DNA of 64,000 nt from Tolypeutes matacus (lineage: Eukaryota > Chordata > Mammalia > Cingulata > Chlamyphoridae): NCBI GenBank assembly GCA_026826555.1, contig JAKSZT010053883.1, positions 25,011,234-25,075,233 of the forward strand. The letters are read 5' to 3'. Position numbers and translations under genes: made by a program. The notes below the pieces were generated by a model. That model was not told the origin of the DNA. It saw only the letters and a program-made list of their open reading frames with translations, and searched no databases. Positions 22,301-33,100 of this stretch are shown piece by piece (position 1 is the first letter of the stretch; each line of letters opens with the position of its first letter).

Positions 22301-24284
22301 AGTCATGCATAATTTTATTATTACTTTGCTGTTACTTCAGCCTTCGCCCCAAATTCCAGTGCACCTTTTGGGAGGGAAGGCAGCCTCGGTTGGGGGACAG
22401 GCAAGGGGAGAACAGGGTGGATGCCCATGTGAAGCCTCTCCCCAAATGCATCCCCATTTGCAAAACCCTCATTATCCACGTGCATATTTATAAGGGACGG
22501 CCTCAGCCTTGCTCTGTAAATGGGTCAGAAGCAGGAAGTGGAGGCCAGTGCAGAGAGCGAGGCCCAGAGAACAGGAGGCTGCAAGCCAGAGCGTCAGTCC
22601 TCATGGATAGGATGATGGTGAGAGGGGAGGGGGCAGGAAGGGATTGGGGGACACTGGGTGGCCTGGTGTTTTGTTGCTTTATTGACAATTTGAAACCTGA
22701 GGCCCAATGAGATCAGATTAGAGAACCCTTGGGGTAAGTGGCCCAAGAAGCCAGAACCTGCTTCCTTTGGAACCCAGACTGTTGAGCATCTGTCTGGGGT
22801 GGGTGATGGGTACAGGGGGATGGAAGGAATGACCTCGAGTGCTTCTCCCAATCAACAGAGTTTACTTAGCATTAATTGGAAGAGCTCTGGCGATATTAAA
22901 TGCTAACCCTCTCGTGAGGTTAAGAGGTTGCCTGACTTCCCAAGGGCACACAGCTGTTAAGTGGGACCTCTGCCTTGCCTTCAGAGGTGTGAGACATGGA
23001 GCCACCTGGGCCCCAGAGCTGCGGGTTCAAGACTGGAGAAGGGCTGATGGGCTGGTCAGGATACCAAGAAATGAAGCTTCTTCATACCTATTTCCTTAGT
23101 TCATTGCTGCAATAGTTCCTTGAGATAGCCAGAGTAAAAATGATTCTCTCCATTTTACAGATAAGAAGCGTGAGGCTGAGAGAGGATGGGTCTCCGGAAG
23201 GAAGCCACACAGTGAGTAATCCACAGATCGGGTCTGCTGCTCCCTGGAGGGTGAGGAGGGAGACAGGGAAGCTCTGCTCTCCTCAGTCTTAGGAAGGGGT
23301 GAGTCCAGGACAATGGCAGCACTTTGCTCTGGAAAATTCCATTCCAAAGCCAGAGGGGCTGTCTTTATACTTGCAATCATAGCAAATAGCTGCTACTTCA
23401 CAGAATGCTGTCTTATATGCTCACAAGTTTCTTCGGGGCAACCAGTTCAGGGGAGGGAGTGGAGGCAGGGAGAGGGGAAGTGCTGCACCCAGCGTGGCTG
23501 TGGTAGAAGGGGAATCGGCGCTTTCTTGGGCTTGGGCACTTTCTACTGTCACGGGAAAGGGAGGGGTTGTGGGATGGAAGAGTTGGCCCTTGGGATAGGA
23601 ATGACAAAGGGAGCTGGCCTTGGGAGTGGAGGCCCTTGCTCAGTTGTGAGGTTGTCACACATTTCTTCAGCCCCCAGTCTTCCCTTTGCCTTCACTTCCC
23701 CTCACTGATTTGGCCCCTCAGATGGCCTTGTCCCTCTCTCTCCTCTTCCTCTCAGGAAAGGCTATGGGGGGCTGTGAAGGAGGGCAGGGCACAGGCCTGC
23801 TTTTTCCAGGGAAGTTTGCATTTCCCAAGGGACAGTGGTGGCATTTTAGGAGGAGATTGTGTAGGGGCTGTTTTTGAATCAGACCCATCAGTGGTGTGAG
23901 TTCAGACATTCGTCAGCCAGCATTTATTGCCCTACTGTGTGCCAGGCCCTGTGCTGTGTCGGGTTGGGAAAGAGGGTGGCCAGAGATAATCAGACAGTCC
24001 CTGGAGGCTCCAAGCCTCCTAAGGGACCTGGATTAGGGAAGGACTGAACATGTACTGCTGTTGGGCAGAGAGAGAGGAGAGAGAGGAGGGTCTGGGCTGA
24101 TGGGTGAGATGTCAGGGAAAGGCCTTGGGGTCTGAGGTCAAGGCCAGACCACCAGTTGTGTGGCTTCGAGCAACAACAATGACCACAATAACCATAGACA
24201 ACATTTATTCAGTGCCTAGTTTGTATTCGGCAAGTTACTTTACTTCTTTGAGCCTCTGTTTCCTCATCTTTAAATTGGGGTCGG

Positions 24285-24407
24285 AGGGGTTGGATGTGGC
24301 TCAAATGGTTGGGCGTCCGTCTCCCATATGGAGGGACCCAGGTTCGATCCCCTGGACCTCCCGGTAAAAAAAAAAAGACTGTTTAAAACAAAACAAACAA
24401 CAACATC
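24285..24407 (+). mobile_element. DAS SINE, head-only, young-looking
   Basis: It is flanked by a perfect 13-bp duplication AAATTGGGGTCGG (24272-24284 and 24408-24420). The head is almost a family consensus (GGATGTGGCTCAAATGGTTG and AGGTTCGATCCCC), and the tail is A-rich with CAA units. Confidence 0.96.
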
Positions 24408-24420
24408 AAATTGGGGTCGG

Positions 24421-25499
24421 GGGTTTAATCGACTTCTCAGGGCTGTTGTAGGGCTCGAACGGGACCATGTGGGGCAAGGAGCTTTGTACAGGCTCAAGGT
24501 CCACGGTAACTTTAGTTATTTGGGAGGCCATAAGGGAGGCCCATAGTGTTTTGGAAACAAGAGGATGGATATTCATTCCTAATGGGGTCAGTAAGTGGGT
24601 TAGGGTGTATGGTAAGGTTCTCTTTACCAAGAAGATATGGGATGTGAGCAGGGCTTCAAAGGGTAGAATGGGAGGGATAATGGGATTGACTTTCCAGGAG
24701 GAGGGCATTCTGTGGGCAAACATGTGGAGGAGGGAAGTGTAGGTTGCATTGGCCAAACAGTCCTGGCACAATTAATGGCTAAGCCTGGCACCCGGTGCAT
24801 CACCCAAGGATGCAGTCAGGCTGGATCTTTGGTACTGGGGCCTGCTGTGAGGCACCCAAACGTCCTTCTCTAACATTATCCTGTCTAGAGCTGGGCAAGG
24901 AGAGGGCTGGAGGGTGAACTGGGAGTAATTACAGAGCCAGGCTTCTGGATATCTGCCACTTACTCCCCGGGTGGGGGTGGGGTGGTGTGCCAGGAACTGA
25001 CACATCCTCCCCTTCTGACATCCTTAGCTGGGGGCCAGGGATTGGGCATCCCTGGAGAGTGATGAGCCACCCAGGAGGGTAGCTATGGGGGCGTGTGGCC
25101 CAGGACAGGTTGCTAGGAGTCAGTAGAGATTGAAGGGGGGGTGGATGGAGGGGGGCACAGGCTGAAAGTGTGAGGGCCCGGTCTGAGGAGAAGCAAGCAA
25201 TCCTATGGTGTGTTGTCCCACTTATCCCTCTAACAGCCTTCGGAAACAGGCACTATTATACTCTCATTTTACAGATCGGGAAACTGAGGCTCAGGGACGT
25301 GAAGCGACTTGCCCAAGGTTCTTTAGGCAACCATTCGCCATTCAGCTTGAATGCATCGAGCACAGGCTCTGCGCCAAGCGCTAAGGGAGCCAGCGGTGAC
25401 CACCTCTCCACCTCTGCCCTCAGAGGTGACAGTGCCGTGAGGTCACGCCATGGCCTCACCGGAGCTCTAACCCAGGTCTCACTATTTGCAAACCTTCGC
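24421..25499. other. Unique sequence and MIR just upstream of the promoter
   Basis: It contains an L2-like antisense piece at about 24600-24740 and a MIR antisense piece at about 25200-25330 (TTTACAGATCGGG, AACTGAGGCTC). No exon was recognised. CpG content rises from about 25350. Confidence 0.55.
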
Positions 25500-25673
25500 T
25501 TTGGGCCAGAACACGAGCCCGGGCCAGCGTCCGGTGGGATGGCGCGGCTCGCGTGGCCGCCGGAAGCCCCCGGCCGCTCCTTCGCTCCACCGGCCCCGCC
25601 CGCACACCTGCCCCAGGTGTGCCCCTCGGGAGGCGCCGAGCGCCGCCGGAAAGCGTCGAGCGGCTTCGGCAGG

Positions 25674-25719
25674 TGGGGCGGGGCCGGGGCGGGGCCGGCG
25701 CGGGGCCGGGGCGGGGCCA
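25674..25719 (+). promoter_or_regulatory. GC-box / GGGGCC cluster in the SERINC2 promoter
   Basis: Nearly uninterrupted GGGGC blocks, with at least six runs of four G, lie about 70-115 bases upstream of the start codon. The spacing suits Sp1/KLF binding and could also support a G-quadruplex on the + strand. Confidence 0.7.
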
Positions 25720-25743
25720 GGCGCGGAGCCAGGAGTCCCGCGA

Positions 25744-25828
25744 ATGCCCAGGCCCGCGCCCTGCGCCGGGTGCCCGCCGCGCCGCTGCCATGGGGGCCTG
25801 CCTGGGAGCCTGCTCCCTGCTCAGCTGC
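25744..25828 (+). other. Possible upstream ORF overlapping the SERINC2 start
   Basis: An ATG at 25744 lies 46 bases before the SERINC2 ATG and out of frame with it. Its frame has no stop through exon 1. If spliced normally it continues through all of exon 2 and stops at TGA 34898-34900 in exon 3, giving 87 codons. Its context (C at -3, C at +4) is weak, so most ribosomes would be expected to scan past. It matters only if transcription starts upstream of 25744. Confidence 0.4.
25790..25828 (+). CDS. SERINC2: SERINC2 coding exon 1 (aa 1-13)
   Basis: It encodes [13 protein letters not shown] and ends at a GTGAGT donor (25829) in phase 0. The ATG has G at -3 and G at +4, a strong initiation context, and the [13 protein letters not shown] start is typical of the SERINC2 N-terminus. 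An out-of-frame ATG lies 46 bases upstream at 25744. The exon lies inside the CpG-rich promoter region, so this is very probably the first or only 5' coding exon. Confidence 0.95.
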
Positions 25829-27076
25829 GTGAGTCCCGACCCCGGCCCGCCCGCCCGCGCCGCCCGCGCCTCCTTTGGCCCCGCACTTCTTTCTTACCTT
25901 CTTCCTCCAAATAGTTTCGTCTTTTTCTTTCCACTAAACTTGTCTTTCTGGGTCCGCACCCCGCCTCTTCGCCCCTCGCTGCGTCCCGGCTCGGCACCCC
26001 CGACCCCCCTCTCTGCCGTTCTCAGCCCGCGCACGTCCCGGGCATCTGGCGTCTGGGGCTCGGGTTGCCGCGGGGGAGGGGTTGAGGCGCGCCCGGGGGC
26101 TCCCAAGAACTGGGGAGACCGAGGTCCCGAGCCCGGGGTGGGCATGGGTGAGCGCTGCGGGCCCCGCCGCCGCCCCACCTCGCCCAACTTGGAGTTCTCG
26201 GGTGCGTCTCTTCGGCCTCTTTGCGTCTCTTTGTGTGGCCTACCTGGTCCCCCTCCCTCCCTGCCCCTGTGTCCTCTGTGCGTCTGTCTGTCCGGCTCAC
26301 TGCCCATAGGTGTTTGTGAGCTCATCTGTCGCTGTCCGTTTGTTCCTTCCACTGTCTTTGTCCACGGCCTCTCGTCTGTCATTGTCTGCCCCTGCTGTTA
26401 CGAGTCTGTCGGTCAGCCCACCAGCTGACTGTCTCTGGGAGAACTTGTCTCTGCCTCATTCAGTCTGACACTCGCTAACTTCTGGGCATTTTCCCAGAGA
26501 GCCCCTGACCATTCCCATCTGGGCCCCAGAGCTGAGATGTGGGGTGGGGTGGGAGGGGCACGGGGCCTTTCTCCGTCACCCTTGAGGGGTGGGTGCCAGT
26601 TTGCCAGTGACCTCTTGAGCCAAACTCAGGGCTGGGAGGCCAGGAATTGGAGGAGGCCTGGAAGAGAGGCGTGTGCCTGGTCACCTGGGCTGGAAGCTCG
26701 TTTAGGGGCTGCTGCCAGCACAGGGGAGGGGCTTTAGCCAGATCCTGGCTGGGAGGCCCCTTCTCCTTCCCCTTTCCCAGCCTCCCAGCCGTGTCTTCCC
26801 CTCATTAAATCTTTCTGAGGTTCATTCAGGCAGCCCCCTCCCCCTCTGGCCCCACACAAAGAGGAGCAGAGAGAGAGAGGGGGGCCTGGTGGCTGCTCAG
26901 TCCTGGGACTTGCTTTCCTTTGTCCCTGATTTGTGTGTGTTCGGGTGGGGGTGTGGGGGCAGGGGGCTGGGGATCTAGAGGTTCATTTAGCCATTTTCTG
27001 AGAATGGGGAAGCTGAAGAGTGGGCTCCTCGACAAGTCTCCTGTCCTCTTGGGGCCTTTGTTTCCCCATCTGTGAA

Positions 27077-27110
<34 letters not shown>

Positions 27111-30100
27111 CTATGCACACATTTACAGGAGGAAGAGTCAAAGCTGGCCTCTGAGATCTCTCCCTACCCAGATGAAGCCTTTTGGGAAGGGTCTGTGGCC
27201 AGGAAGGGTTTGCTTCCTGGTGAGGGAGGGAAGCTTCCTCTGAGTTGACCAGCTTTCTGTCTGGTTGAGCCAGATGAGGCCAAGCCCTGTCTGGGCCAGC
27301 TAGGGGGTGGGGCATGGTGAGGGGAGACCTGCCGATCCCCTGGGCCTCCACCTCCCCATCTGTCGGTTGGGGCAATAACAGCAGCTCCCTCCCAGTGCTG
27401 CTGTGAAGATTCAAGGGGATAAGGCATGTAAAGTGCCCAGCACAGCTCCTGGCATATTGTGAGTGCTCATAAACGGGAGCTATTGTTATCATCCTCCAGG
27501 AAAGGCGGGTGGAGAATTCCCTTTGGAGACAGGCAAAGGCAAACACTGGGCTGAGTCATAGACTTCTACTGACCCGTGCATCCTACAACGCTGAGACCAG
27601 AAGGCCCCTGACCAGTCTGCTCAACCCTCCTTTTACAGATAAGGAAACCGCGGCCCAGAGAGGTTAGCTGACTTGCCTATGGTTGCAGAATGAAGGGACG
27701 GGGAACTGCACAGGCAGGATTAAAATCTGATTCCTGGTCCGGGTCTCTGCCACATCTTCCTCCCGTCCCCACATCCTGGTTGCCTGAGGAACAGGGCTGG
27801 CCCAGGGTAGAATTGGGAGGTAACTTAGAATCTAATATCTGCAAAGGAACTGCCCTCCTTTCAGTGTCCTCCCCTTGGGGTTCTGGCCTCTGGCATTTCC
27901 TGAGGACCTACTGTGTGCCAGGCACTGGGCTGGGTTCTCCCCGCAGCCCCGTGGCATAGTTAGTATCCCCATTTTACAGGTAAGAGTACCAATAATAGCC
28001 ACCACTTAACTGCGTCCTCACTGCAGGCCCCAGACACAGACCCAGCACTGTGGAAAGCAGAAAGCGCTTTACAAATACACTTCCATTTAACCCTCACGAT
28101 GACCCCATGGGGGCAGTTTGTATTACTCCCATGTCACATACAAGCAAACTGGATCAGAGAGGGAAGGTGATTTTCCTTACAGTAGTAAGTGGTGCAGTTG
28201 GGCATTGCCAGACACAAATAACTGTTTCATTGGAGATTTGTACCACAAGAGTGAAGTTCTAATGGAGGGTCCCCAGGCAGCTACAGGGGCAACGTTTTGG
28301 GATGCATGGGTCAGTGGGGAGACTTTTTTTTAGCGCAGTTGTAGGTTTACAGAAAAATCACACAGAAAGTACGGAGTTCCCATTTCACCCCCCTCCACAC
28401 CCACAGTTTTCCCTATTATTAACGTTTCGCATTAGTGAGGTACATTTGTTACAGTTGATGAACCAATATTATTATAATTATTTCTTAACTCAAGTCCATA
28501 GTTTACATTAGGCTTCACTCTTTGTGCTGTACAGTTCTATGGTTTTTTGGTGTTTTGTTTTTTTAATTTTTATTGTGGTAACATAGCTACAACATAAAAC
28601 TCCCCATTGTAACCACTTTCCAGTGTACAGTTCGGTGGTGTTAATTACAGTCACAATGTTGTGCTCCCATTACTACCATCCATTACCAAAACTTTTGTGG
28701 GGAAGACTTCTGTACCCAGTGTACCCCGTCTGCGTGGGCCCATTGTGCCTCTGAATCAGCCTGTGGGTTAGGCTGAAGGTGAGGCCTGCCCCGGCTGGGG
28801 AGATAAGGTAAAGCCACAAGGGTGGGTGAGTCACCAGGTAAGCCAGCACCTGGTAAGCTGGGCTGCCAGCAGACACGCAGGGAGGGCCTTCTGTGTGTCT
28901 CCCCAGGAAGTGGGAGGGGCCTCTGGGCCAGACCGAATGGACTCAAATCCTGGCCTGGCCTCTTCCCAGCTGGGTGACCGTGGGCACGTTGCCTCTGAGC
29001 CTCCGTCTCCTTGTATGTGAAGTGGCGGTAACAGTGGTACCTGTCTCTCAGAAGGTTGCAAGGATTAAGTGGGACAGCACACATTGGCATGAGGCTGGTG
29101 TGCAGGGCCATTCCATGAACAGCCTAGAGAGGCAGATTGTTGGGGACCACATGGAAGAAGTGGTGAAGCCGGTGGAATGCAGGGCTGACTGTAGAGCTTG
29201 GGCTCTGAGCCACTTTACTGTCCTGACCTGGGGGCCCATTTTACAGATGAGGAAACTGAATCCCCCAGAGGGGAGAAGGGACATGCCTAACGTCATACTG
29301 TCAGTGAGAGGCAGAGCTGGGACTAGCGCCTACATTTTCTGCCTGGCACTGGGGAAGTGTGAATTCAGTAGTTTGGGCTGACCTTCCCTCCTGTGTTTTG
29401 TCTTGTGGTTGTTCACGAAGTCTGCACAGTGCATCCCACTCTTGCCTGGCCCAGTTAGTTTTTTGTTTTTTAAGATTTATTTTTATTTATTTATTTATCC
29501 CCTCCTTGCTGCTTGTGCTCATTGTGTCCATTTGCTGTGCATTTTTCTGTGTCTGCTTGTCTCCCTTTGTTGCGTCATCTTATTGCACCAGCTCGCTCAC
29601 CGTGCCGCCCGGGCTGGCTTGCCTTCACCAGGAGGCCCCAGGAATTGAACCCGGTGCCTCCTATGTGGTAAACGGGAGCCCAACCAATTGAGCCACAGCC
29701 GTTTCCCGGGCCCAGTTAGTTTTAAACAATTGTGGACAACTCTAAACTCCAGCCCTATGAGTGGTTCAAAGAACATGTGTCCCTGGCCCTAGGGGCAACC
29801 AGGAGAGAGTGTGAATGACTCTGTGACAGCCCGATCCCACCATGCCAAATTGCTCACCGCCCATTGCTGTCCTCGGAGGTCCTTGTTACTGGCAGTGGCA
29901 AACAGCAGAAATGACCATCTGCCTTCCAGGTGTTTCTTCCTTGGAGAAAGGCTGGACTGGTTGAAAGGCAAGGAACCTTGATCTTTAAGACTCTAAGACC
30001 CAGGGCTTTTAAGTTCTATGAGTTCTCCTTTCTGAGAATCTGGGCTGGTGCCGAGATCCAGCTGCTGCTAGGCATTCTGGTGCTTTTCCATTGCTGCCTT

Positions 30101-33100
30101 TCCCCGCTAGTGCATTTGGGGGACAGGGCCAAGCAGGAAGGGAGAGTGATTGTAATCTTAGTGCTAGAGCAGTTTAATAGTCTGCCTTGGCCATTAACCT
30201 TATGTCATAAGCATTTGTCCATGTTGCTCCATGGCCTAGTGACTTGCATCTTTCCCTCTATCCCATTCCAGAGAATGAATGGGCTTTCACTGTCCCCAGC
30301 TGTTGGGCATTTAGTTTATTTGCAGTTTCTTGAGAGCCTAAAGTTTGTGCCTACTTTAGTTTTTTTTCCTTTATTTAATATTTTAATTTTGGGTGGCAGA
30401 TGTGGCTCAAGTAGTTGAGCACCTGCCTCCCACATGGGAGATTCTGGATTCGGTTCCTGGTGCCTCTTAAAAAACAAACAAACAAACAACATGCAAAATA
30501 AACAGAAAAACCAACTCAGGGGAGCTGATGTGGCTCAGTGGTTGAGCTCCAGCTTCCCACATATGAGGTCCTGGGTTCACTTCCTGGCCCCCTGTACTCC
30601 AAAAAAAAAAAAAAAATTTTTTTTAAATTTTGTACTTACAAAATTACCTTATTGAGGTATAATTATTTACAATAAAATACATCCATTATTGAGGTATAAT
30701 TATTTACAATAAAATACATCTGCCCCATGTGGCAGAGAATTCCCTATTATGGGAGCAGCATGGTGTACTGGTGGGCATTCGGTTATTTTCACTTTCCCCC
30801 TATTATTTCCCTATTATAAACAGTGCTGCGATGAACTGTGTGCATGTGTGTCTGCACGCGTTCTTACTCCCAGAGCTGGTATTTCCGTAGGAAGAGGTTT
30901 CTGTAGGAGCCATCCCCGGAGGCGGCATGACCGGATCAAAGTGTGTGACCGTTTCCCAGCAGGCTCCGCTCCCTCCACCCCTCTGAAAGCAGGAGTAGCA
31001 GGGGGCTGGTGTGTGTTTTGCTCTCCCTGGCCTAGTCTCTCTGGCTGCTGGCCAGGCCCTGGGAAATCCAGAGGTTTCAGGTATCAGGAACGCTTGGATT
31101 TTGGTCTCCAAGAACCAGAGTGAATTGAAAGGCTCCCTGACTGCAGCTGGGCAGCTTTTCCTGCACCTCAAATGTCCCAAGTTGAAATGGTAACAAGCCA
31201 GAATCAGGGCCTGACCCCGGCAGGCACTGGGGTGCCCAGTTCCTGGGAGCCCCACCTCTTGGCCGTCCTTGGTGTTCTCTGGCATTGGAGGGATGGTTTT
31301 TGTCACTGGGTGTTTTGCAGTTAAATGAGCCTGCCATTGGTGCTCAGCAGGCTGGGGAGTGGTGCAGCTCTGCAGACTCAGCCTGGCCTTGGCACAGGCA
31401 GCCCTGAGATCGAATCTCCGCTCCTCAGCTTACTTCCTGCATGACTGTGGTCCTGTCACCTCTCTGAGTCTTAATGTATATAAAGTGTACCACAGTGCCT
31501 GGGACTGAGTAGCGTAGTCCTTTGTAATGATAGCTGTTTTAGTTAGCTAAGCTGCCTAAAGCAGAGAGCATAAAACACATTGGATTTAACTCGGGGAACT
31601 GATTAGCTTACGAGCTTACAGTCTTGAAGCCATGAAAATGTCCAAATCAAGGCATCGTCAGGTGATGCTTTCTCTCTAAAGACCAGCTGCCAGCAACCCT
31701 GGACTCCTCTGTCACATGGCAAGGCACACAGCAGCGTCTGTTGGTCTCTTCCTTCTCTTCTGGGTTTCATTGCTTTCAGCTTTCTGCTTCCATGATTTTC
31801 TCTCTTTGTCTGAATTTCATTCTCTTATAAAGGACTCCAGTAAGAGGATTGTGACCAGCCCCCTCAAATGAGGTGGGGCACATCCTAAGATCCTACTCAC
31901 CAAAAAATCCTACTTAAAGTGGGTCCACACCCACAGGAATGGATTAATTTAAGAACATACTTTTCTGGGTGTACATACAGCTTCAAACCACCATAGAAGC
32001 TTTCACTATACCTTGAGCCCCAACACTGTGATTAACTTGCTGTGTGACATCTGATATGTTTCTTAACCTCTCTGGCCTCAGTTTCCTCACCTATATAATG
32101 GGAATCTACTCTGTCTGATAACCAGAATGCTCTCTATGATTTACAGCATCTGCCGGCATTTGCTTATCCTCACCTCCCAAAGGGCAGGAGGAAGGGCTTG
32201 GGTGGGGGGCTGCAAGATGTAACCAGAAGTTGCTGGAGGAGTGGACTGTTATGATTTGGCCCATGAGGACTAATTTCATCCTGCAAGCATTTCATTTAGC
32301 ATCGCTGCTGTACTTGAATTTGTGGGTAATGGAGAGATGGGGAAGAAGGAGGCCCCTGGAGCATTTCCAGTCTGGGGGAAGGTAGGGGCAGATGAGACAG
32401 CAGCTACACCCTAAGCCAGAGTGTGCTTACATCTTGTGACTTGGCCAGAGGGACAGCTCTGAGGAACGAGGGATCCTTTTAGCCTGCTCTCCACAAAGCT
32501 GGTCTTTAAATGTAGGACTATTCCTATCAGTCCGGCTGAAAACTTTTGAGTGGATGCCATTGCTCTTAGGATGAAACCGGGGTCCTGCACATGGCTTCCA
32601 GGCCCTACGGGCCTGGCCTGGGCCAGCCTTTCTGGCCTCACTGCTCGCCACCTGCTCATGAAGCTTTGGCTGCAAGGACCTTCTTGTTCCTCAGCCCTTA
32701 GCTGCAGCATCACTTCTTCAGGGAGTCGAAACGAGGACCCCTTAGTCACTCATGGCAGCATGCACTTTTTATGCATGCTTTAATGCTTATCATGATGTGT
32801 GCAGTTACTTGTTTAATGTCTTTCTTGCCCATGGAAGCCCCGGGAGGGCAGGGCCCGTGGCTCTCGCTCTCCAGACTCTTAAATACCTGGGCGAGGAGTT
32901 GGGGCTCTATGGGGCAAGGTGAACAGATGTATTTTACCAGATGTATTTGGATGTGGATCCCGTTCCTCAAAGGCTGGGCTGTGGACCCTGCTCCCAGAGA
33001 GGAGGCTCTGCTTTAGGTTTCAGCCTAGTGGAGGGCTGCTTGGGCAGAGGATCTAGGAGAGGGAAAGTGTTAGACTGACTCCTGCTATCCAAAGCTGGTA

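Larger units (their letters stand above)
20671..24271. other. Intergenic DNA upstream of SERINC2, old repeats only
   Basis: No exon was recognised. Visible pieces are CA/TG-rich tracts at 20985-21130 and 21590-21740, an L2 sense end at 21360-21520, MIR sense at 21920-22110, an L1 3' end at 22125-22300, MIR antisense at 23100-23220 and an L2 antisense at 23900-24100. The stretches 22440-22520 and 22840-22925 are not obviously repeats. Confidence 0.6.
25500..26200 (+). promoter_or_regulatory. SERINC2: CpG island and promoter region of SERINC2
   Basis: CpG density rises sharply here against CpG-poor flanks, and the region brackets coding exon 1. No TATA box was seen close to the ATG. Tandem GC boxes (GGGGCGGGGC) lie at 25674-25719. 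Together these indicate a TATA-less Sp1-type promoter with transcription probably starting between about 25600 and 25780. The exact start site cannot be read from the sequence. Confidence 0.8.

Noticed and set aside
14361..25400. An upstream neighbour gene (FABP3 would be expected in the human order)
   Set aside because: No recognisable FABP exon in any frame. It probably lies outside the window.
25553..26428. 291-codon + frame in the CpG island
   Set aside because: It runs through exon 1 and the donor at 25829, and the CpG-island composition explains the absence of stops.
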